A stretch of DNA of 63,198 nucleotides from Candidatus Bathyarchaeota archaeon (lineage in GTDB: Archaea; Thermoproteota; Bathyarchaeia; TCS64). Under the pieces are notes generated by a model that was given only the letters and a program-made list of their open reading frames with translations, was not told the DNA's origin and searched no databases. Of the stretch, positions 46,502 through 55,523 are shown piece by piece. Numbering within the stretch: position 1 is the first letter of the stretch; each line of letters starts with the position of its first letter. The stretch lies in the NCBI GenBank assembly GCA_018396865.1, contig JAGTRB010000013.1:1-63198 (forward strand), given 5' to 3'. The position numbers were made by a program, and so were the translations under genes.

Positions 46502-46532
46502 TTAGTATACAAGAATTTATATTGAGTATACA
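46502..46532. promoter_or_regulatory. Repeated GTATACAAGA sites, possible operator
   Basis: Two copies of (A/G)GTATACAAGA, at 46504-46514 and 46524-46534 approximately, spaced about two helical turns, lie between the regulator gene and the thioesterase gene. GTATAC is a palindrome. The regulator could bind here to control itself. Inference from position and repetition only. Confidence 0.4.
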
Positions 46533-46552
46533 AGAGATCGAGAATTTAGATC

Positions 46553-46942
46553 TCACTTCTCCAAGACATGTCTATCGAGGATGTAGCATGTCATCGATCC
46601 CGTTAGTACCATCTTGTCTTCCACGAAGACCTCGACGGCCACCTCCCTCTTCCTCCCCTCCTTTGAGAACACCCTTGCCCTAGCCCTCATCAGGTCTCCA
46701 ACCCTCACAGGTGCGGTGAAACGAACCTGGGAGGCCCCTAAAACGACGAAGGGATGGTTCACGGCCAACATAGCTGCATAGTCTGCTAGGCCGAAGGTGA
46801 AACCCCCGTGGATCAGGCCCAGCTCATCCACAGCCATCTCCTCCAACGCCCGGAGCTCCACCTCGGCCTCTAAATCGTCGATAACCTTAATCGGGGAACC
46901 TAAAAGAGCTTGACGAGCGAGTTTATGGGTTCTTATCTCCAT
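46553..46942 (-). CDS. PaaI-like hotdog thioesterase
   Basis: 129 residues with the hotdog-fold thioesterase pattern IHGGFTFGLADYAAMLAVNHP (conserved HGG and the helix) split over ~43-63, then QVRFTAPVRVGDLMRARARV and GSMTCYILDR. It likely hydrolyses an acyl-CoA or aromatic acyl-CoA. Divergent from the FAH gene, which starts 62 bases away. Confidence 0.82.
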   Translation of the reverse strand: MEIRTHKLARQALLGSPIKVIDDLEAEVELRALEEMAVDELGLIHGGFTFGLADYAAMLAVNHPFVVLGASQVRFTAPVRVGDLMRARARVFSKEGRKREVAVEVFVEDKMVLTGSMTCYILDRHVLEK

Positions 46943-47004
46943 CTAAAACATCTTAACATCACTCCTCTTTAAATAGAGCGAACTCGGGCGGAAATGTTAA
47001 AAGT

Positions 47005-47997
47005 TTGAAGATACTCTTGGGAGTGATGAAACTATTGACCTATATCTCTGGGAACGAACACAGGGTGGGAGCTCTGATAGGGGGAGATTTTATTCTTGAC
47101 CTGAATAGAGCCTTTAATAGACATCTTGGGAACGCCTTCGAAGGGGTTGAAGACCTATTTAAACTTGACATGATCTCTCTACTGGAGCTAGGGGATAGAG
47201 GCCTGCAGGAGGTGGAAAGGGCCATGGGAGAGGCTCTAAGGTTCTTTGCTGAGGGGGATGAAGGAGAACTTTTTAGAGATGGCACAGTCGTCAGGCTGTG
47301 CCAGGTCAAGCTGGCTGCCCCCATCCCTCGTCCAAGAAAGAACATCGTCTGCCTTGGCCTAAACTACCCTGAACATGTGGCAGAGGGAAGCAGGGCGAGG
47401 GGGGAGCCCCCCCGTCCTCTCCCCGAGGTGCCGGTCTTCTTCACGAAGCCCCCAACATCGGTCATAGGTCCCTATGACAACATCATATATCCGAGGGTTA
47501 CGGAGAGGCTGGACTATGAGGTTGAACTAGCCTTCGTGATTGGAAGGGGAGGAAAATACATTTCGAGGGGGGAGGCCTACAGGCACATCGTAGGCTATAT
47601 GGTCTTCAACGACGTGACCGCGAGAGACCTCCAGAGGCGTCATCAGCAGTGGTTCAAGGGGAAGGGGTGTGACACCTTTGCCCCGATGGGTCCATACCTT
47701 GTCACAGCAGATGAGGTCGAGGACCCGATGAGCCTAGACCTCTGGCTGAAGGTTAATGGTGAGATCCGGCAATACTCCAACACTAGGAATATGATCTTCG
47801 GGGTGGATGAGATCTTGAGTATCCTCTCGGATGGCATGACTGTGGAGGTTGGAGATATTGTAGCCACGGGAACTCCATCGGGAGTCGGCTCAGCTCATCC
47901 TTCAGGGCTTCTTAAGGTCGGAGACATAGTGGAGGCGGGTGTTGAAAAGATCGGAGAGCTAAGAAACCGGGTGGTGGCCGAGGAGCCCAGATCCTAG
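47005..47997 (+). CDS. Fumarylacetoacetate hydrolase family protein
   Basis: 330 residues of the FAH superfamily: KNIVCLGLNYPEHVAEG, FFTKPPTSVIGPYDNIIYP, LDYEVELAFVIGRGGK (metal-binding Glu residues), FNDVTARDLQRRHQQWFKGKGCDTFAPMGP split by variable residues, and VATGTPSGVGSAHPSG at the end. Members hydrolyse or decarboxylate diketo and oxo acids. TTG at 47005 or ATG at 47026 are possible starts; the N-terminal ~70 residues are less conserved. Confidence 0.9.
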   Translation: MKILLGVMKLLTYISGNEHRVGALIGGDFILDLNRAFNRHLGNAFEGVEDLFKLDMISLLELGDRGLQEVERAMGEALRFFAEGDEGELFRDGTVVRLCQVKLAAPIPRPRKNIVCLGLNYPEHVAEGSRARGEPPRPLPEVPVFFTKPPTSVIGPYDNIIYPRVTERLDYEVELAFVIGRGGKYISRGEAYRHIVGYMVFNDVTARDLQRRHQQWFKGKGCDTFAPMGPYLVTADEVEDPMSLDLWLKVNGEIRQYSNTRNMIFGVDEILSILSDGMTVEVGDIVATGTPSGVGSAHPSGLLKVGDIVEAGVEKIGELRNRVVAEEPRS

Positions 47998-48165
47998 ACC
48001 TAGAAGAGTAAGGATCCTGGCGGTTCATTGTAAATGTTTTTGATATAAATTCTGAAATTTGAAATTCTTTGATAACTGTTCTATATCGATGTATATTAAA
48101 AAGGAAAAAAGATAGTTTTAGATAAAAAATAATCAAAAATATATAAAAATTTGAGCTCTTTATCT

Positions 48166-48531
48166 TATAATAGTTAATCACATCTTTTCTCCTTGGCCTT
48201 ACGGGTTGAAGCTCATCCTCATATCCAAGAGCTATCATGCTGATATGCTGGTACGGGTCTGGCACCCCTAAACTCTTACTTAACTCTTCACCATTCCATG
48301 ATGCGAAGAGCAGCTCTGTCATGCTCATTATGTGTGAGCTTGGGCCGAGGGATTCGGCCGCAATCAATATTTTCTCAGCGGCTAGTGCGCAGTCTATATC
48401 CACGAAACGGGTCACCTCATTCTCCGGTGATAAAAATTAGGGTCGGGGCGTCCCAAAAAGGATTGAAGTTCGGATCATTCGCCCTCCCTGCCAAAAATTC
48501 CACCCGCTGAGTTTGACCTGTCTTCTCTCAA
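48166..48531 (-). pseudogene. Nitroreductase-family pseudogene
   Basis: Minus strand. One frame (48531 down to about 48426) reads RVEFLAGRANDPNFNPFWD then APTLIFITGE and hits a stop; the next frame (48415 down to about 48166) continues VDIDCALAAEKILIAAESLG and then LGVPDPYQHISMIALGYEDE. These are consecutive parts of an FMN nitroreductase, joined only by a one-base frame change. The N-terminal third, with the flavin-binding RRSVRxF region, is missing. The AT-rich DNA after it codes for no domain. A decayed gene is the simplest reading. Confidence 0.75.
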
Positions 48532-48904
48532 CAAGCTGAACATCCTTTCAATATCTCCATCAAATATCATATCTACTCATATATTCGTCTCGTTAGTGAA
48601 GATAGAAAAAGTTTAAGAGTTAAAGAAGATAAAAATATAAATCAGATCTAAGTATTAGATATCAAAACTGTTTTTGGAGAGATCAAGAATCCAAATAAAT
48701 TATTTTAAGAAATATCCATTATTATCTGAAAATTTTTGACATCTTAATTTATGGAAAGATTTATTATATGTCTTGAAGGTGGGCGAAGTTTTTAAGGTTA
48801 GGTAGGTGTAAAGTGGCTGAGCAAGGCATCCGACTCTAATTTGGGAAACCTTTATTATTAGGTTCTTCTGGTTTCGTCTATGGTCTTGAGGTGAAAATAG
48901 AGTT
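48532..48904. other. AT-rich spacer and promoter region of thermosome copy 2
   Basis: No gene is seen. 48540-48780 is very AT-rich. TTTATTATAT at about 48759-48769 and CTTTATTATTA at about 48849-48859 are TATA-like; the second lies ~45 bases before the thermosome ATG. Between them, AAGGTT (about 48798) and AACCTT (about 48845) can pair and enclose a small hairpin with a tRNA-like look, so a structured leader or small RNA is possible. Confidence 0.45.
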
Positions 48905-50539
48905 ATGAGCGCCCCAGCCTATTCAGGTCAACCAGTAATAATCCTTAAGGAGGGGACTGAGAGGAGCCGTGGGAGCGAGGCCAGAAACGCGAATATAATG
49001 GCCGCTAGGATCGTGGCAGAGGTTGTCAGGAGCTCCCTCGGCCCCAAGGGGATGGATAAGATGCTTGTTGACAGCTTCGGCGATGTCACCATAACGAACG
49101 ACGGGGCGACTATGTTAAAGGAGATGGATGTCCAGCACCCCGCGGCCAAGATGATGGTCGAGATAGCCAAGGCCCAAGATCAGGAGGTCGGCGATGGAAC
49201 GACGAGCGTGGTGGTGTTGGCTGGCGAGTTGCTGGGAAAGGCTGTCGACCTGATGGACAAGAAGATCCACCCCACTACGATAATCGATGGATACCGTCGG
49301 GCCCAGGAACAGGCCTTGAGGCATCTGGAGGAGATCTCGATAAAGGTATTACCCAGAGATAGGGAGATGCTGAAGAAGATAGCCATGACATCAATGGCTA
49401 GTAAGCTCGTAGCTGGCCATGCGGAATTCCTAGCCGAGATCGCTGTTGACGCGATTCTCCAGGTGGCTGAGGAGATAGACGGCCGCTTCGAGGTCGACCT
49501 AGATATGGTAAAAGTGGAGAAGAAGAAGGGCGGCTCACTGAGGGATACTAAGCTGATAAAGGGTTTGGTGATAGATAAGGAGGTCGTCCACGCGGATATG
49601 CCAAAGATAGTCCGGAATGCCAGGATAGGCCTTCTCAACGCCTCCATGGAGATAGAGAAGACAGAGTTCGACTCAAAGATACATATCGAGAGGCCTGAGG
49701 AGATGCAGGCATTTTTAGACCAGGAGGAGCAGATGCTGAAGGAGATGGTGGAGAAGGTTAGGAAGGCTGGTGTAAATGTCCTTCTCTGCCAGAAGGGGAT
49801 AGACGACATGGCCCAGCACTTCCTGGCCAGGGCGGGCATACTGGCTGCGAGAAGGCTTAAGAAGAGCGATATGGAGGCCTTAGCCAAGGCGACGGGAGCT
49901 AAGATAGTTACCAATATAGACGCCTTAAGCGAGGCCGACACGGGATACGCCGAGCTGGTGGAGGAGAGGAAGATAGGAGATGATAAGATGATCTTCGTCG
50001 AGGGGTGTAAAGACCCGAAGGCGGTCTCTATACTCATAAGGGGAGGTTCTGAGAGGATCGTTGACGAGGCTGAGAGGTCGATTCACGACGCCCTTTCAGT
50101 CGTTAGAGATGTCGTACTAGAGCCCAAGATAGTGGCTGGAGGAGGGGCCCCGGAGATTGAGGCTGCGAGGGCTGTAAGGAGGTTCGCTGAGACCCTAACA
50201 GGTAAGGAGAGACTTGCGGTGATGGCGTTTGCAGACGCCCTCGAGGTTATCCCTGCAGCCCTGGCTGAGAACACGGGGATGGACCCGATAAATATACTCT
50301 CAGAGATGAAGTCCAGACACGAGAAGGGGGAGGTTTGGGCGGGTTTTGACCCATTCCGGAGGGAGGTAGCCTCCATGGATCTGATAAATGTCTACGAGCC
50401 TCTGAGGGTGAAGAGTCAGGTCATCAAGTCTGCTTCGGAGGCTGCATCGATGCTTCTGAAGATAGATGAGGTCGTAGCCGCTGCGAAGATGAAGCCTCCT
50501 AAAACTCCTCCCGGTGAGGAGGGCGGCCCACCAGAGTAG
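48905..50539 (+). CDS. thsB: Thermosome subunit (group II chaperonin), copy 2
   Basis: 544-residue group II chaperonin subunit with [37 protein letters not shown] and [14 protein letters not shown]. It is clearly related to but distinct from copy 1 (for example in the apical domain and C-terminal tail, here Pro/Gly-rich rather than Glu/Lys-rich). It starts with ATG at 48905. RpoK begins 6 bases after the stop and may be co-transcribed. Confidence 0.97.
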   Translation: MSAPAYSGQPVIILKEGTERSRGSEARNANIMAARIVAEVVRSSLGPKGMDKMLVDSFGDVTITNDGATMLKEMDVQHPAAKMMVEIAKAQDQEVGDGTTSVVVLAGELLGKAVDLMDKKIHPTTIIDGYRRAQEQALRHLEEISIKVLPRDREMLKKIAMTSMASKLVAGHAEFLAEIAVDAILQVAEEIDGRFEVDLDMVKVEKKKGGSLRDTKLIKGLVIDKEVVHADMPKIVRNARIGLLNASMEIEKTEFDSKIHIERPEEMQAFLDQEEQMLKEMVEKVRKAGVNVLLCQKGIDDMAQHFLARAGILAARRLKKSDMEALAKATGAKIVTNIDALSEADTGYAELVEERKIGDDKMIFVEGCKDPKAVSILIRGGSERIVDEAERSIHDALSVVRDVVLEPKIVAGGGAPEIEAARAVRRFAETLTGKERLAVMAFADALEVIPAALAENTGMDPINILSEMKSRHEKGEVWAGFDPFRREVASMDLINVYEPLRVKSQVIKSASEAASMLLKIDEVVAAAKMKPPKTPPGEEGGPPE

Positions 50540-50545
50540 GTCTAG

Positions 50546-50833
50546 ATGATCTCCCTGCTGAGTGAGGAGTTGGCCGATAGGATATTCATCGGCCCACCTA
50601 AGCTCACGAGGTTCGAGAAGGCGAGGATAATCGGGGCTAGGGCCCTCCAGATATCGCTAGGAGCCCCCGTTCTCATCGAGCTTCCCCAAGATGTCACAGA
50701 TCCCATCGAGATAGCGAGGAGGGAGCTGGAGGAAGGTGTCCTCCCAATAACCATCAGGAGAACCCTCCCTGATGGGACTTTCCAAGATATCCCGCTGATC
50801 GACCTCATAAAGCCCAGAGCTAGGAAGAGCTAG
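50546..50833 (+). CDS. rpoK: DNA-directed RNA polymerase subunit K
   Basis: Archaeal Rpo6/Rpb6 homologue, 95 residues. Recognised from [28 protein letters not shown] split over 17-44 and [25 protein letters not shown]. It helps hold the polymerase clamp. In many archaea rpoK sits with rpoN and S2; here it lies 6 bases after a chaperonin gene, 42 kb from rpoN. Confidence 0.95.
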   Translation: MISLLSEELADRIFIGPPKLTRFEKARIIGARALQISLGAPVLIELPQDVTDPIEIARRELEEGVLPITIRRTLPDGTFQDIPLIDLIKPRARKS

Positions 50834-50865
50834 CTGCAATCCTCCAGAGACTCCAATGTGAGCCT

Positions 50866-51075
50866 TTGATGAGTATTGAATCAGAGCTTACCTCTTGGCG
50901 TATAACGGCATATCTAATGGTAATTTCATCTTTCATCATCTTCATTACACAGAGGTTCATATATTCATTCGTAGACGCCATATTCGAGTTTTGCATATTT
51001 CACATCCCGGCACTGGTGGCATCTCTAGTATACTATAAAGTAGCCCGTGGGGGACAAGCCCAAAAAGGTAAATAG
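50866..51075 (+). CDS. Small membrane protein, 69 aa
   Basis: I do not recognise this protein. Two hydrophobic stretches, AYLMVISSFIIFITQRFIYSF (about 14-34) and IFEFCIFHIPALVASLVYY (about 39-57), suggest two membrane helices, with a basic C-terminus. The start at TTG/ATG 50866-50869 follows ATGTGAGC after the rpoK gene. It lies between RpoK and the proline racemase-like gene with short gaps. It could be a real small gene; base composition is more AT-rich than the neighbours. Confidence 0.5.
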   Translation: MMSIESELTSWRITAYLMVISSFIIFITQRFIYSFVDAIFEFCIFHIPALVASLVYYKVARGGQAQKGK

Positions 51076-51110
51076 AGGACTAATTCCCCCATTAATTGTG
51101 GGATCGAGTT

Positions 51111-52112
51111 ATGAAGTTCTCAAGGAGCATACTCTGTGTTGATACCCACTCCTCAGGGGAGGCTACCCGGATCATCTTGGGAGGGGTACCAAAGATAAAG
51201 GGTTCTACGATGAAGGAGAAGCAGTCATACTTCCAGAAGCACTACGATCATATCAGGGCAACTATCCTGAAGGAGCCGAGGGGTTTCGAGGGGTTGCTTG
51301 GAGCAGTGATCACCGAGCCTACGGTTCCCGAGGCCGATGTTGGGGTCATCTACATGTGGACGGATGGATACTTCAGCGCGTGTGGAGATAGTACATACAG
51401 CGTCTCAGCAGCCCTAGTCAACCTTGGAATGGTTGAGGTCAAAGAGCCTGTAACCGAGATAACCCTCGACACCGTTGCAGGACTGGTTAAGACAAAGGTT
51501 AGGGTTGAGAATGGAGAGGCCAAGGAGATAGCGATGATGGGGGTTCCATCCTTCTACTGGGGAACCGTTGAGGAGGAGGTTCCGGAGGTCGGAAGGGTGA
51601 GGGCTGACATAGCGTATGGAGGACTATGGTATGCCTTCATAGAGGCTGAGAGCATAGGCCTGAAGCCAAGTCTAGGGAACAAGGATTACTGGATCCCCCT
51701 GGGATGGAGGATCAGGAACCACCTAGCGGAGAAGGTAAAGGTTGAGCATCCAGAGTATCCAGAGCTGAACATACTCGACCTAGTCACATTCTACACAGAG
51801 CCCTCCAAGAAGGAGTATAACGCCCGTCATTGGAACGTCTTCGGACCGAAGCAGTCATGCAGGTCACCGGCCGGAACCTGTACCAATGCGAGGATGGCGG
51901 CTCTTTATGGTAAAGGGCTGTTGAAGCCTGGAGAAACTTTCATCGCTGAGAGCACCATAGGAACCCTTCACCACGGCCGCATTATGGGAGAGGTTAACAT
52001 CGGAAAGTATAAGGGCATACTGCCAGAGGTCTCAGCCACTGCCTATATAACAGCCTTTAACCACATAGTCATCGACCCGAGAGATCCCCTTAAGGAAGGG
52101 TTCCTCTTCTAG
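51111..52112 (+). CDS. Divergent proline racemase / hydroxyproline dehydratase family protein
   Basis: 333 residues from ATG at 51111 (TTG 51096 would add five). The fold is that of proline racemase: CVDTHSSGEATRIILGGVP, EPRGFEGLLGAVITEP and a C-terminal HHGRIMGEV. In the usual numbering from 51096, the first catalytic Cys is C96 in SACGDST, where the standard motif has MCGH. At the second site the SPCGTG motif reads SPAGTCT, so the catalytic Cys is Ala259 and a Cys appears three residues on. Racemases need two Cys; trans-3-hydroxyproline dehydratases have Thr there. With the neighbour it may handle hydroxyproline, but activity is open. Confidence 0.8.
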   Translation: MKFSRSILCVDTHSSGEATRIILGGVPKIKGSTMKEKQSYFQKHYDHIRATILKEPRGFEGLLGAVITEPTVPEADVGVIYMWTDGYFSACGDSTYSVSAALVNLGMVEVKEPVTEITLDTVAGLVKTKVRVENGEAKEIAMMGVPSFYWGTVEEEVPEVGRVRADIAYGGLWYAFIEAESIGLKPSLGNKDYWIPLGWRIRNHLAEKVKVEHPEYPELNILDLVTFYTEPSKKEYNARHWNVFGPKQSCRSPAGTCTNARMAALYGKGLLKPGETFIAESTIGTLHHGRIMGEVNIGKYKGILPEVSATAYITAFNHIVIDPRDPLKEGFLF

Positions 52113-52165
52113 CCGAGGCCGGCAGCCCCCGATCTGATTAACACCTTTTTATGTTATAATAAGTC

Positions 52166-53134
52166 TTGGTGAGGATAATTATGTTATACATCTCCGACGC
52201 CGATATTGAGAGGCTCGTATCGATGAGGGAGGCGATAGACGCAGTTGAGAAGGCCTTTAGGGAATACGCTTATGGGACAGCCGTCATGCCTCCGAGATCC
52301 ACTCTCATGCTGGACAGTTTCGGGGGTAGCATCTCCCTCATGCCCTCCTACTTGAAGGGGGCCGGGGTCGTGGCGACCAAGATAATATCCATCTACCCCT
52401 CAAACCCTGAAAAAGGGCTCCCCACAACAGCTGCTTGGTTGGTATGCAACGATCCTGAGACGGGTGTGATGGAGGCCCTTATGGATGCGACCTACCTAAC
52501 AGCACTTAGGACGGGGGCTGTGACTGGGGTTGCAGCCCGCTACCTCGCACCAAAGGATAGCAGAGTGGCCGCCCTCATAGGCTGCGGGGCTCAGGGGAGA
52601 ACGCAAGCCATAGCCCTAGACGCGGAAATAAAACTTGAATCCCTGAGGATCTACGACCTCTCAAAAGAGCGTATGAGCCGCTTCACCACGGAGATGGAAC
52701 CTATACTTGTTGGGAAGATTACTCCATGTGAGAGTGCTGAGGAGGCCGTTAGGGGAGCCGATATAGTGGTGACGGCTACAACCTCGAAGGAGCCGGTATT
52801 GCGTAGAAGCTGGCTGGGAGATATGGTGCACATAAGCGCCATAGGGAGCTTCTACCCAGACCATAGGGAGATCGATACCGAGACTGTCAGGGAGGCGAAG
52901 GTTGTGGTGGACAGCAGAGAGGCAGCTCTAGCGGAGGCGGGAGATTTGATAATACCGATAAGAGAGGGAGCTATACGCGCGGATCACATCTACGCAGAGC
53001 TCGGAGATATAATAATAGGAAAAAAGAGGGGGAGGACTGAGAAGGACAGGTTGACCATATTCAAGAGCGTAGGTCTGGCAATCCAAGACTCGGCTATCGC
53101 CAGCCTAGTAATTAAAAAGTGGCGTGAAGTATAA
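52166..53134 (+). CDS. Ornithine cyclodeaminase / mu-crystallin family protein
   Basis: 322 residues, NAD(P)-dependent fold. Signatures: MPPRSTLML, GVVATKIISIYPSNPEKGLPTT, the conserved TALRTGAVTGVAARYLAP, the Rossmann ALIGCGAQGRTQAIAL and the ADIVVTATTSKEPV stretch. Family members include ornithine cyclodeaminase, alanine dehydrogenase and delta1-pyrroline-2-carboxylate reductase. The neighbouring proline racemase-family gene suggests the last, as in trans-3-hydroxyproline degradation. A TATA-like TTTTTATGTTATAATAAG lies at 52147-52164, so it may have its own promoter. Confidence 0.85.
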   Translation: MVRIIMLYISDADIERLVSMREAIDAVEKAFREYAYGTAVMPPRSTLMLDSFGGSISLMPSYLKGAGVVATKIISIYPSNPEKGLPTTAAWLVCNDPETGVMEALMDATYLTALRTGAVTGVAARYLAPKDSRVAALIGCGAQGRTQAIALDAEIKLESLRIYDLSKERMSRFTTEMEPILVGKITPCESAEEAVRGADIVVTATTSKEPVLRRSWLGDMVHISAIGSFYPDHREIDTETVREAKVVVDSREAALAEAGDLIIPIREGAIRADHIYAELGDIIIGKKRGRTEKDRLTIFKSVGLAIQDSAIASLVIKKWREV

Positions 53135-53501
53135 ATACACAAAATTTATTCCATTTAAATAGCCCATCACTTTATCATTCTCTTCGATGCTTCGATTATC
53201 TAAAGTCCTCTGACAGCAAGTTTCTCCCTATCGATAGGCTTCAGGAGATGGGAAAAGATGAGTGGCTCCAATCTAGCACATTCAGATAATTCATATTAAA
53301 TCTCAAGCTATTTAGGTTTAAGAACCTTAAGAAGCTAAGAACTAGATAATCTCAACTCATATAGGCCCTAAGAGGATCACCGAATATCTTTTGAGACGGT
53401 TGTTTACCATGTGGCTGATGGATCTTGAGGACTGGTCTCTTACTAGAGAAGGCCTTTACGATATATACGGGATAAAACCTTGAGGTGGAAAGACATAAAA
53501 A
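53135..53501. other. Spacer upstream of the HdrA-Mvh operon, no clear gene
   Basis: AT-rich, 367 bases. The only reading frame I note is a 24-codon plus-strand frame at about 53409-53483 (MWLMDLEDWSLTREGLYDIY...), too short to judge. GAGGTGG at 53482-53488 is a possible ribosome binding site for hdrA. No stable hairpin or repeat was recognised. Confidence 0.4.
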
Positions 53502-55505
53502 TTGTTAACTAGGCACAATGGGAGAGGTGTGAGACTCTTAAACGTAGAAGGGGCCCGTACGGGTGTTTACATCTGTCATTGCGGAACCAATATAGCTGGG
53601 GTTATCGATGTAGGAGGGGTAGTTAGGTTTGCATCTAAGCTGCCGAGCGTCATCTTTGCAATGGATGATAAATACTTATGCTCTGAGACCGGCCAAGCTA
53701 TGATAAGGGACAACATAAATAAGTATAATATAAACAGGGTCGTTATAGGGGCATGCTCTCCGAGGATGCATGAACAAACCTTCAAAAAAGCCGTCGAGGC
53801 CGCTGGCTTAAACCCCTATCTGCTCGAGATCGCAAATATCCGCGAACAGTGTAGCTGGGTTCATCTACACGAACCAGAAGAAGCGACTAAGAAAGCTGAA
53901 GCCCTCATCTCCGCGGCTGTAGCTAAGGCCAGGCTCCTCGAGCCTCTAACGCCTATGAAGTTCAAGATAACACCCGCGGCGCTTGTTATAGGAGGTGGAA
54001 TAGCAGGGATTCAAGCCGCCCTAGATCTGGCGAATATGGGGTTTAAAGTCTACCTCGTTGAAAAGACACCATCCATTGGAGGCCATATGGCCCAGCTTGA
54101 CAAGACCTTTCCGACGCTTGACTGTTCCACATGTATTCTTGGTCCTAAGATGGTTGATGTTGCTCAGCATCCGAATGTTGTTCTCCTCACCTACTCTGAG
54201 GTTGTGGGGGTTGAGGGTTATATCGGTAACTTCAGGGTGACCGTCGCCAGGAGGCCCAGATACGTCATAGAGAAGGAGTGTAATGGGTGCGGGGAGTGCG
54301 CTAAGGTCTGCCCGGTTGAGGTTCCCAACGAGTTCGATATGGGATTGGGTTATAGGAAGGCGATATACATGCCCTTCCCGCAGGCCGTCCCGGCCAAGTA
54401 CACCATAGACAGGAAGAGCTGCATAGAGTGCATGAAATGCGTTGAGGCCTGCAAGCTCCAGGGAAGAAACGCCATAAACCTCGAGATGAAGGAAGAAGAA
54501 ATAAAAATCGAAGTTGGAACCATAATAATAGCAACAGGATACGACCTATACGATGCACGGGAGTTGGCTGAATATGGCTATGGGAGATATGAGGATGTTA
54601 TTACAAATCTAGAGTTTGAGAGGATGGTTAATGCCGCGGGGCCGAGTGGTGGAAGAATAATTAGGCCATCGGATGGTAAAGAGCCCAAGAGGGTGGGATT
54701 CATCCAGTGTGTAGGCTCTAGGGATTTTAGAACCGGGATTACCTACTGCTCAAGAATATGCTGCATGGCTTCTATAAAGCACGCCTACCAAGTTAAGGAG
54801 AAGATCCCTGAAGCTGAGGTCTATATCTTCTATATGGATTTAAGAACCTTTGGTAAGGGGTGTGAAGAGTTTCTTGAGAGGGTACAGCGGGGGGGCGTGA
54901 TATTTGTTAGAGGGAGGACAGAGATTTACGGGAAGCCGGAGGCGAAGAGCCTCGTGGTAAGATTTGAGGACACATTCCTTGGAAAAGTTATGGAGATGGA
55001 GTTTGACCTGATAGTCCTAGCCGCAGGACTGGTTTCAAGGATAGACTCCGAGGATGTCCAGAGGATTTTGAAGCTTTCAAGAAGTCCGGATAACTTCTTC
55101 CTCGAAGCACACCCTAAGCTCAGACCTGTCGAGACACATAGCTTGGGAATATATCTCTGCGGTTGTGCTCAGGGTCCGAAGGATATCCCCGACACAGTAG
55201 CTCAAGCTAGCGCTGCTGCAGCCCAAGCGGCGATTCCATTGTTGGCTGGTGAGGTCACTGCAGAGCCCACGGTAGCATATGTTGATGAGGAGATCTGCGG
55301 TGGTTGTAGAATATGTGAAAGTGCCTGCCCATATGGAGCGGTGAGGGTTGAGGAGACAGATAGGGGTAGGAGGGCAGAGGTGAACGAGGCGCTCTGTAGG
55401 GGTTGTGGCACCTGCGGAGCAGCCTGTCCATCTGGAGCGATAACAATGCGTGGATTTACAAAGGAACAGATCTTAGCCCAGGTTGAGGCACTCCTTATGA
55501 CGTAG
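53502..55505 (+). CDS. hdrA: Heterodisulfide reductase subunit A (HdrA)
   Basis: 667-residue bifurcating flavoprotein. The N-terminal domain has CHCGTN (26-28) and GACSPRMHEQTF; the FAD fold begins at VIGGGIAGIQ (162-171) and is followed by DCSTCILGPKM. Ferredoxin-type motifs are CNGCGECAKVCP (260-271) and CIECMKCVEAC (307-317) and, near the end, CGGCRICESACP and CRGCGTCGAACP. All Cys, no selenocysteine. The start is uncertain: TTG 53502 or GTG 53529, which follows GGGAGAGGT. It heads hdrA-mvhD-mvhG-mvhA. HdrB and HdrC are not in the window. Confidence 0.96.
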   Translation: MLTRHNGRGVRLLNVEGARTGVYICHCGTNIAGVIDVGGVVRFASKLPSVIFAMDDKYLCSETGQAMIRDNINKYNINRVVIGACSPRMHEQTFKKAVEAAGLNPYLLEIANIREQCSWVHLHEPEEATKKAEALISAAVAKARLLEPLTPMKFKITPAALVIGGGIAGIQAALDLANMGFKVYLVEKTPSIGGHMAQLDKTFPTLDCSTCILGPKMVDVAQHPNVVLLTYSEVVGVEGYIGNFRVTVARRPRYVIEKECNGCGECAKVCPVEVPNEFDMGLGYRKAIYMPFPQAVPAKYTIDRKSCIECMKCVEACKLQGRNAINLEMKEEEIKIEVGTIIIATGYDLYDARELAEYGYGRYEDVITNLEFERMVNAAGPSGGRIIRPSDGKEPKRVGFIQCVGSRDFRTGITYCSRICCMASIKHAYQVKEKIPEAEVYIFYMDLRTFGKGCEEFLERVQRGGVIFVRGRTEIYGKPEAKSLVVRFEDTFLGKVMEMEFDLIVLAAGLVSRIDSEDVQRILKLSRSPDNFFLEAHPKLRPVETHSLGIYLCGCAQGPKDIPDTVAQASAAAAQAAIPLLAGEVTAEPTVAYVDEEICGGCRICESACPYGAVRVEETDRGRRAEVNEALCRGCGTCGAACPSGAITMRGFTKEQILAQVEALLMT

Positions 55506-55523
55506 ATGGAGAGATGAAGCTCG

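Noticed and set aside
47912-48165. Downstream part of the minus-strand frame after the nitroreductase fragment.
   Set aside because: It runs through AT-rich spacer and the FAH 3' end with no protein-like pattern.
48795-48860. A stretch reading ATCCGACTCTAATTTGGG upstream of thermosome copy 2 can form a stem with loop CTCTAAT, which would give anticodon CUA as in tRNA-Pyl, with a short D-like arm.
   Set aside because: The acceptor strands do not pair, the T-arm has an 8-base loop, and no gene in the window has an in-frame TAG that asks for pyrrolysine. It is more likely part of the leader.
53502-55505. Possible selenocysteine in HdrA, as in some methanogens.
   Set aside because: All cluster motifs are read with Cys codons and there is no in-frame TGA.
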